Of a stretch of DNA of 64,000 bases, positions 59,056-64,000 are shown piece after piece. The position numbers and the translations under genes were made by a program. Below the pieces are notes generated by a model. That model saw only the letters and a list, made by a program, of their open reading frames with translations. It made no database searches and had not been told where the DNA came from. Every line of letters starts with the position of its first letter. Within the stretch, counting starts at the first letter, position 1. The stretch is from a virus: the IMG/VR virus record IMGVR_UViG_3300032805_000004, positions 1 to 64,000 of that record, one strand, 5' to 3'.

Positions 59056-59080
59056 AAAAAAGACCCGCCCGGGGCGGGTC
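59056..59080 (-). terminator. Rho-independent terminator
   Basis: On the minus strand a GC stem (GACCCGCCC/GGGCGGGTC with overlapping loop) is followed by six T. It lies after the 241-residue gene at 59157 and before the MerR-like gene. Confidence 0.75.
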
Positions 59081-59156
59081 AAGGCATGGGTGTACTGCTG
59101 TTACGAACGTTACGCGATACAGGACCCGGTGAACGAACCCGCCGCGTAAAGATTTT

Positions 59157-59879
59157 TCAGGAGGCGGCGCGCAGACCGGCGGCCGCGGCAGCATAGGCGT
59201 CGTAGTCGGCGCGGGACAGCAGCCTTCCACAGTCTCTCGTGGAGCAGCGGATGTACTCTTCGCCTTCCCGCAGCGACAGGCTGATCTGGTCGCAGCGGGG
59301 ACACGGCAACGGCTTGTGCTGCACACCGGTTCCGGTTTTGGCGCGGATGTGGAGTAGCCGGTGCCAGTCGCGGATCTCTTCTCCGAGGGGTACGCCGATG
59401 TCGGGGTGGGAGATCATGCCGGGGAAGTGGTCGAGGAGCCATAGGACGGTATCGGTGAATTTGTCTGCTAGGTAGCCGCGGCGGTCGGGTGGGCCGGGGC
59501 GGTGGAATCGGGTTTCCCACCAGGCGCATTCCCAACCGTAGAGGACGCTGTACGCCTCGTCGATGACGTCGAAGTTGGGGCTGGGGGAGCGGTGGCCGGG
59601 TGTGCCGGAGACTCGTTCTCCGAGTGCGACTGCGGCGGCGTAGCCGTCGGCGTTGCCGGATAGGTGCGCGGCGAGTGTACCGAGCTCACTGAGTTCGCGG
59701 CGGATGGTGGCTTGGCATCCGCCGCACCACGGATTACCGGGTGTGGCGGTGATGTCGGGTTTGACGGGCCGTGACTGATCTTTGTCGAGGGGGTCGTAGG
59801 CGGCGATCGCTTCGAGCCAAGCGTCGCGGGCTTTGCGGAAGTGGGTGTTGCAGCGTCCTGGGCATGGACTTTCGGTCAT
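59157..59879 (-). CDS. Hypothetical Cys-rich protein, actinobacterial mobile-element type
   Basis: 240 residues from ATG 59879. Early CPGRCNTHFRKARDAWLEAI and CGGCQATIRRELSELGTLAA supply two Cys pairs. The C-terminus has CPRCDQISLSLREGEEYIRC and RDCGRLLS, a zinc-ribbon site. This pattern is recurrent on Streptomyces prophages and integrative elements. It may be a regulator; function unknown. The upstream WhiB cluster runs in the same direction. Confidence 0.65.
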   Translation of the reverse strand: MTESPCPGRCNTHFRKARDAWLEAIAAYDPLDKDQSRPVKPDITATPGNPWCGGCQATIRRELSELGTLAAHLSGNADGYAAAVALGERVSGTPGHRSPSPNFDVIDEAYSVLYGWECAWWETRFHRPGPPDRRGYLADKFTDTVLWLLDHFPGMISHPDIGVPLGEEIRDWHRLLHIRAKTGTGVQHKPLPCPRCDQISLSLREGEEYIRCSTRDCGRLLSRADYDAYAAAAAGLRAAS

Positions 59880-59932
59880 CGGCAGCACCATCCCCGGCGG
59901 GAGTTACACGACCGTGATTAGTCTGCCACCTG

Positions 59933-60127
59933 CTAGAAGCCGGCGAAGTAGGCGTAACGCTTGATATCGGCAAGGAACGCCGCCCACGCCGGGCGGGTGA
60001 ACGACAGGTGCGGGCCGTCGGGGTTTTTCGAGTCGCGGACGAGGATGCGGTCGTCTAGGGCTGCCGCTTGGACGCAGCAGCCGTTGGCTGCGGAGTGGGT
60101 GGATGTGCGCCAGCGGGTGTCGTCCAT
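59933..60127 (-). CDS. DUF397 protein
   Basis: 64 residues from ATG 60127 (AGAAGG upstream). WRTSTHSAANGCCVQAAALD, then ILVRDSKNPDGPHLSFTRPA and WAAFLADIKRYAYF, match the DUF397 family. These small actinobacterial proteins usually accompany an XRE regulator. The frame upstream is Arg-rich and is not used. Confidence 0.85.
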   Translation of the reverse strand: MDDTRWRTSTHSAANGCCVQAAALDDRILVRDSKNPDGPHLSFTRPAWAAFLADIKRYAYFAGF

Positions 60128-60276
60128 GGTGTGTCGCCTTCTTTGCGTTTGTCGTGTTCGGGTAGTACGACGGCGAGGATGGCTGCCATGCCTGCGACGT
60201 CGGTGGGGAATCCGTGTCGGGCCCAGACACGCCACGCGATCTGCGCCAGGTCAGGCGTAGCCACGTCGCCGCTCAC
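60055..60276 (-). CDS. Small hypothetical protein
   Basis: 73 residues from the GTG at 60276 that overlaps the previous TGA. PDLAQIAWRVWARHGFPTDV then MAAILAVVLPEHDKRKEGDT is a helical core; the last 24 residues overlap the DUF397 start in another frame. Plausible because its start is coupled, but the function is unknown. Confidence 0.55.
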   Translation of the reverse strand: MSGDVATPDLAQIAWRVWARHGFPTDVAGMAAILAVVLPEHDKRKEGDTPWTTPAGAHPPTPQPTAAASKRQP

Positions 60277-60371
60277 TGGCCGCGCCGGTTCCGCCACCGT
60301 TTCCACCAAATCAAGATCGCTACGGTTACGGCTCCTGAGACGAAGGCGATAAGAGAACTTATGCTGCTCAC
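60273..60371 (-). CDS. 32-residue single-helix membrane protein
   Basis: GTG 60371 with AGGAGG four bases upstream: MSSISSLIAFVSGAVTVAIL then IWWKRWRNRRGQ. One transmembrane helix with a basic end. It is coupled to both neighbours by GTGA overlaps. Confidence 0.6.
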   Translation of the reverse strand: MSSISSLIAFVSGAVTVAILIWWKRWRNRRGQ

Positions 60372-60595
60372 GCCACCTCCTGCCGGTCAGGTACGTACTC
60401 ATCCCGTTCCTCGTCATATCTCGTGCAGTGATTGCACCAGTGGCCGTCATCCCGCATCAGCCAGCCGTTGTCTTCAGCGTCGTTTACCGCTCCGTCCTCG
60501 TCGGACCACGCGTACCAGTCGGTCCCGTCCTGGGCGGATTTGCCGCAGCGGTCACAGACGAGCCGGTACATGGTTACTTCGATGATCGCCATCAC
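60368..60595 (-). CDS. Zinc-ribbon small protein
   Basis: 75 residues. TMYRLVCDRCGKSAQDGTDW and GHWCNHCTRYDEERDE give two Cys pairs of a zinc ribbon. Its start overlaps the WhiB stop (ATGA). Common companion of WhiB genes on Streptomyces elements. Confidence 0.75.
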   Translation of the reverse strand: MMAIIEVTMYRLVCDRCGKSAQDGTDWYAWSDEDGAVNDAEDNGWLMRDDGHWCNHCTRYDEERDEYVPDRQEVA

Positions 60596-60888
60596 GCCGC
60601 CTCCTGCTCCAGTTGCGCGCGCCGGTCCCGCCGCAGCACCCGCCGCTCAGGCGCCGTCAACCCACCCAGCACCCCATGCTCATCCTCATCGGATGTGAGA
60701 CTCAACGCCCATTCCAGGCACTCAGCGCGTACCTCACATCGTGCGCAGACCTGGCGGGCTTTCCGGGCGGTTTCACCTTTCTCCGGGAAGAACAGGTCCC
60801 GGCCGATCTCGGCGCACAACGCCTCGTGACGCCAGTCCGCAAGGTCCGGCACATGCGGGCGGATGATCCCTCTCGGTGGCCAGGTCAT
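60592..60888 (-). CDS. WhiB-family iron-sulfur regulator
   Basis: 98 residues. ADWRHEALCAEIGRDLFFPE, then CARCEVRAECLEWAL, contain the four Cys that bind a 4Fe-4S cluster; GVLGGLTAPERRVLRRDRRA is the WhiB turn and basic tail. Phage WhiB proteins can act on host WhiB targets. Its presence firmly indicates an actinobacterial host. Confidence 0.95.
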   Translation of the reverse strand: MTWPPRGIIRPHVPDLADWRHEALCAEIGRDLFFPEKGETARKARQVCARCEVRAECLEWALSLTSDEDEHGVLGGLTAPERRVLRRDRRAQLEQEAA

Positions 60889-61271
60889 GATGTCCCCTCC
60901 TCGCCTAGGTCATACTGCGCCCGGTACTGGATCTGCCGGCAAGTAACGGAGATAGAAGCAACTGGATCTTCAGTTACGGCCGTACTCAGGTTTTCCGACC
61001 AGTCGATGCCCTGCGGGAGGTCTTGCACTAGCAGGGGTCTCCCATCTGCGGCGCTGAGCGTCACCGTCGTTATTTCCATCGTCACTAGCTTCGCGAGCCG
61101 CTGCTCGTCGCTGACGACAACGACCGCGCATTGATCGTCGTCGTAGGATGCCCGGCACCGGTCCCGGCCGAACTGGTCGCGCCACCGCTCCCCAGGGTTA
61201 CCGCGCGTGACTTGTTTTCCGCAGCGGGTGCATTTGCCGGTCTGGAAGGGTATCCGGGCAAGTTCAGGCAT
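60885..61271 (-). CDS. Hypothetical protein with zinc ribbon
   Basis: 128 residues. CTRCGKQVTRGNPGERWRDQ near 14 and CRASYDDDQC near 40 suggest a zinc site. The rest, VTMEITTVTLSAADGRPLLV, is beta. It overlaps the WhiB start by ATGA. No known function. Confidence 0.65.
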   Translation of the reverse strand: MPELARIPFQTGKCTRCGKQVTRGNPGERWRDQFGRDRCRASYDDDQCAVVVVSDEQRLAKLVTMEITTVTLSAADGRPLLVQDLPQGIDWSENLSTAVTEDPVASISVTCRQIQYRAQYDLGEEGTS

Positions 61272-61512
61272 GGTCTGTCTCCTCTTCGTAGACGGTGGCG
61301 AGCAGCCTCAGCCGCCGTTCCACGCTTCCGTCGTGCTGGTGGCCGGTGAGCAGGTCTTCGATGAGTGCCCGTTTGAACGCGATCTCGCGGAGTACGCGGG
61401 CCGGGTCGTTGTAGGCGATGAACACCGCCCCGTCACCGTGGGCGATCCGTTCGTCTCTTTCGATGTGGTTGTTCAGGATCTCGGTCAGGTCTGGGATGCG
61501 GGTTTCGCTCAA
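61264..61512 (-). CDS. DUF6221-like protein
   Basis: 82 residues from a TTG at 61512 with GGAGG upstream. IPDLTEILNNHIERDERIAH, then DPARVLREIAFKRALIEDLL and VERRLRLLATVYEEE, follow the pattern of DUF6221, a helical actinobacterial family on phages and integrative elements. Function unknown. Confidence 0.7.
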   Translation of the reverse strand: MSETRIPDLTEILNNHIERDERIAHGDGAVFIAYNDPARVLREIAFKRALIEDLLTGHQHDGSVERRLRLLATVYEEETDHA

Positions 61513-62291
61513 CGGGTGGCCTCCTTGGCGGCGACGAGGTGGGGGCGTCTCATGTCGGCTTTCCACCGCTGGGCGGTGCGTTGCGTCACCCCGCATTTGC
61601 CCGCCAAGTCGGCGGCGGAGATCGCGGGGTTGCCGGCGACGAGCCGGGCTGCTTTGGCGCGTTTCTTGTCGCCCCCGGCGATGGTCGCCTGTCGTGTCCG
61701 TATCGTCATCCGTGTCGTCGTTGTTGTCGTGTCGCCTGTCGCGACATCTGCCGTGTCGCCTGTCGTGTCATCAACCGGTGCCACCGCGACAGCTGGTGGC
61801 GCAGCGACCGCGACGGGCTCAGCGGCCAGCGGCACCTCGGGCACCACCGCAGGCACAGCCACAGGCCCAGTGTCGCCGGAGCGCAGCAGATGAACCAGAG
61901 CCGTCCCGAACGCCAGCGTCACAACCGGCATCACCGCAACCACAACCACGATCGGCCACGGCGCGCGCGGAAGATGCGCCGCGGCGAGGAGGTGATAGAT
62001 GACCTGACCGGCGCACCCCAGCGCGAGCGCGCCGAGCGCGGACCGGCGGGCGAACCTGCGGGCCCGCGTATCGCCGGTGCCGGTGAGCCAGGTGCCGAGC
62101 GCGAACGCCGCATACGCCTCAACCCCCACCGGCAGCGTGATCGCCGTGTTCAACCGGATCCCATCCACGATGCCGGGCAGCGGCTGGACGACACCGAACC
62201 CGGCCATCTCACCCAAGCCGACCCAGCCACTCCAGATCGCGATGGCGGCGGGGGCGGCGATGAGGAGCAGCGGCCACCGCCGGGCGGGCAT
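61509..62291 (-). CDS. Spd-like membrane protein with C-terminal HTH
   Basis: 260 residues from ATG 62291. Four membrane helices (WPLLLIAAPAAIAIWSGWVG, AITLPVGVEAYAAFALGTWL, FARRSALGALALGCAGQVIY, WPIVVVVAVMPVVTLAFGTA) match the DUF2637/spread-protein type found in Streptomyces integrative conjugative elements. A Pro/Val/Ala linker leads to an HTH end (ISAADLAGKCGVTQRTAQRW). In such elements these proteins help spread DNA between hyphal compartments; here the role is inferred. Confidence 0.75.
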   Translation of the reverse strand: MPARRWPLLLIAAPAAIAIWSGWVGLGEMAGFGVVQPLPGIVDGIRLNTAITLPVGVEAYAAFALGTWLTGTGDTRARRFARRSALGALALGCAGQVIYHLLAAAHLPRAPWPIVVVVAVMPVVTLAFGTALVHLLRSGDTGPVAVPAVVPEVPLAAEPVAVAAPPAVAVAPVDDTTGDTADVATGDTTTTTTRMTIRTRQATIAGGDKKRAKAARLVAGNPAISAADLAGKCGVTQRTAQRWKADMRRPHLVAAKEATR

Positions 62292-62356
62292 CACAGCCGC
62301 CGCCAAAGCTGGAGACCTAACAGGACGACAGCGACGATGACGAGGAAAGTGATCAT
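62291..62356 (-). CDS. 21-residue membrane peptide
   Basis: MITFLVIVAVVLLGLQLWRR plus Leu, single hydrophobic helix. GGAG precedes the ATG at 62356, and it overlaps both neighbours by one base. Similar tiny genes lie between FtsK-like and Spd genes of Streptomyces elements. Confidence 0.6.
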   Translation of the reverse strand: MITFLVIVAVVLLGLQLWRRL

Positions 62357-62736
62357 TAGATCTCCTTGCGGGCTGCGATGTCACGCAGCGACAGCCGGTG
62401 GACGGGGATGTCTTCATGGCGTCCTGCGGGGGGAAGTTCCGCGCGCCTCTGCGGCGCGGCGACAGCAGGTTGATGCCGCCAACTGTTGACGCGCACCATG
62501 TCGCTGCCGTTGTCGCCACGCACAGCGGCACGTGGCGACGCGAGCAGCGCCATGACACGCCACACCGCCAGCGACACGACGGCGACAACGACCGTCACCT
62601 CAGCGCCGATGAGAACCGGCATCATCTCCGTGACCGCGTGCGCCACCATCAGCGCCCCACCACCGACGCCGGCCACGCAAACGGCGACAGCAACTGCGGC
62701 GGCTCCTGCGCCGCCACCACCGGCCGGTCTGCACAT
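62356..62736 (-). CDS. Small membrane protein
   Basis: 126 residues, two membrane helices (AAAVAVAVCVAGVGGGALMV and IGAEVTVVVAVVSLAVWRVM) then a basic, Pro-containing tail. It sits directly between the FtsK-like translocase and the tiny membrane peptide, an arrangement typical of actinomycete conjugative elements. Role unknown. Confidence 0.7.
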   Translation of the reverse strand: MCRPAGGGGAGAAAVAVAVCVAGVGGGALMVAHAVTEMMPVLIGAEVTVVVAVVSLAVWRVMALLASPRAAVRGDNGSDMVRVNSWRHQPAVAAPQRRAELPPAGRHEDIPVHRLSLRDIAARKEI

Positions 62737-64000
62737 CAGGTCACGATCCCTTCCCGGCTCCTCGCCGCCGTGTAGGCGTCGATCTCGTCCACGTCGTACA
62801 AGTACGTCCGGCTGCGGTAGTCACGCGGCTCCGGGAACGCCTTGTCCCGTTCCCGGTCACCATGCAGAGCACGGATCGTTTTCCCATGCGTGCGGCCCAT
62901 GTCAACCGCCTCAGACAGGCTCACCAGCGTCCTTGTGACAGATGCGGTGTTTTCCGCGTCGTCTAGCGCTGACCTGCTGTTTCCCAGGTCTGTGATTGTC
63001 ACAGCCCCCTGATCTGTGACAGGTACAGACGTCCCGTCGAGACGGCGACCGGCCCGTGCGTAGTCCCGCCAGATCGCCGCTGACTTGTTCGCGTCCAGAT
63101 CCGCGATGATCGCCTGCACCCAAACCTGGGTCGAGCCGTTGACCAGGCACCAGCGGCCCTTCTGCGGCGGCGCCGCAGGCACCGGAGTGGTGCCGACAAG
63201 CGCTTTCCAGTTCTGCGGCTGGTAGCCACCGAGCAGCCGCAGACCGATCGAGTTGCGGATACCGCGGATCGTCGCCGACTCGATGTTCTGCCCGGCGGTC
63301 AGGAAGTTTTTCTTCACGAACGCGCCTTCCCAGACGCCCTTCTTGGGGACCCGCCAGATCGGCGGGGTCTTCTTCGCCCGCTTCGGCTTCCACAAGATCG
63401 TGCCCCGGTAGTCCTCGTCTTCCTCAGGCCAGTTCTCCCAGAACTCGTCACACATCTCCGAGAACTGGTTGACCTCCTCGATTACCAGCAAGTCCCGGCA
63501 GAACTCGGCGGTGGGATCTTTGGTCCGCTCATCGATCCGGGTGTCGAGGTCGTCGCCCCACGCCTGGATCGCGGCCCAGATACCGGGCATGTCCCGCGGG
63601 TTGTCACACAACGTCAACCCCGGCAGGCCCTTCAAACCCTGGATCGACGTCCGCTTCACATCGATGTACGTCACCCGGCCGCCCTTGCGCAGCACCTGGC
63701 AGACCATGCCTTCCTCGGTCTCCGTCTTACCGTGCCTGCTTCCAGCGTTTATGAGGCCGTGGGGAGATTCGGAGCCCCAGTCCCAGCAGACGAGCTGGCC
63801 CTGGTCATCAATACCGATGGCGGTCTTGTCCTCCGGGAGGGCCTCAACCTTCTCCAGCACCGAATGCAGGTAGACGATGCGTGGCAGTTCATGAGCGCGG
63901 GTGAGGACCAGGGCTGGCCGCTCATCAGACGTGCGCCACTGCGGGACCAAGTCGAGACCGGTGCGGGTACGCCACAGGTCCTCGACAGCGGCGCGTTCCT
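62736..64000 (-). CDS. FtsK/TraB-like DNA translocase, 5' end outside window
   Basis: 421 codons visible and open to the edge. LINAGSRHGKTETEEGMVCQ is Walker A; RVTYIDVKRTSIQGLKGLPG, then CRDLLVIEEVNQFSEMCDEF, carries Walker B. The end has VSLSEAVDMGRTHGKTIRAL, a helix-turn-helix that may replace the FtsK gamma domain, and YLYDVDEIDAYTAAR, excisionase-like. In Streptomyces elements FtsK-like proteins move double-stranded DNA between cells. Its neighbours support this class; a phage-specific role is also possible. Confidence 0.85.
   Translation of the reverse strand, partial: ERAAVEDLWRTRTGLDLVPQWRTSDERPALVLTRAHELPRIVYLHSVLEKVEALPEDKTAIGIDDQGQLVCWDWGSESPHGLINAGSRHGKTETEEGMVCQVLRKGGRVTYIDVKRTSIQGLKGLPGLTLCDNPRDMPGIWAAIQAWGDDLDTRIDERTKDPTAEFCRDLLVIEEVNQFSEMCDEFWENWPEEDEDYRGTILWKPKRAKKTPPIWRVPKKGVWEGAFVKKNFLTAGQNIESATIRGIRNSIGLRLLGGYQPQNWKALVGTTPVPAAPPQKGRWCLVNGSTQVWVQAIIADLDANKSAAIWRDYARAGRRLDGTSVPVTDQGAVTITDLGNSRSALDDAENTASVTRTLVSLSEAVDMGRTHGKTIRALHGDRERDKAFPEPRDYRSRTYLYDVDEIDAYTAARSREGIVT

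Noticed and set aside
60277-60450. Longer version of the 73-residue gene starting at 60402 or 60450
   Set aside because: It would run through the 32-residue membrane gene, which has its own AGGAGG and a coupled start.

Overview
The window is one block of a GC-rich, actinomycete-type temperate tailed phage (siphovirus) genome or prophage. This rests on the WhiB-like regulator, the DUF397-type protein, frequent GTG and TTG starts, GTGA/ATGA stop-start overlaps, and an FtsK/Spd-like module typical of streptomycete mobile elements. No clearly host chromosomal gene is visible. No integrase, endolysin, replication gene, tRNA gene or CRISPR array was recognised, so the element probably continues past both edges.

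Layout, following the leftward (minus-strand) late transcription from right to left. 64000-58800: FtsK-like translocase, small membrane proteins, a Spd-like four-helix membrane protein, WhiB, zinc-ribbon proteins and a DUF397-type protein. 58780-52977: Ig-like protein, small holin-like protein, ParB-like protein, terminase small and large subunits, an XRE regulator and small neck-region proteins. 52934-46065: portal, then a very large MuF head-morphogenesis protein carrying an intein, a ParB-like domain and a Nudix domain, then a dual-specificity-type phosphatase. 46003-43594: a rightward block of nine small genes. 43501-28291: an island between MuF and the prohead protease holding surface proteins, glycosyltransferases, nucleotide-sugar enzymes, a beta-helix protein and two tandem apiosidase-like glycosidases. 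28257-18656: a proline/arginine repeat protein, a fused prohead protease-scaffold and the major capsid gene. 17800-10685: small beta-rich decoration-like proteins, zinc-ribbon proteins, connector and tail terminator. 10681-1: tail tube, frameshifted tail chaperones, tape measure and minor tail proteins.

The most striking content is genetic parasitism of structural genes. The major capsid gene is split by three group I introns into four exons. One exon is only 28 nt, and splicing restores a 629-residue reading frame. Intron 1 carries its own endonuclease gene. The MuF gene contains a 370-residue intein at the conserved HPxCxC motif. Almost all of that intein is also, codon-for-codon on the opposite strand, an intact HTH plus Vsr-like endonuclease gene. 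Free-standing HNH and LAGLIDADG genes lie next to the tail tube, connector, capsid and a surface-protein gene.

Second, the head genes are separated by about 18 kb of predicted surface glycobiology functions (GT2, GT4-methyltransferase fusion, GT17, UDP-sugar dehydrogenase, epimerase, glycosidases). This suggests a glycosylated or glycan-degrading virion surface. Third, the head-tail connector has a 12-nt insertion with an in-frame TGA. All functional statements are inferences from motifs and gene order; nothing was searched or computed beyond reading the sequence.
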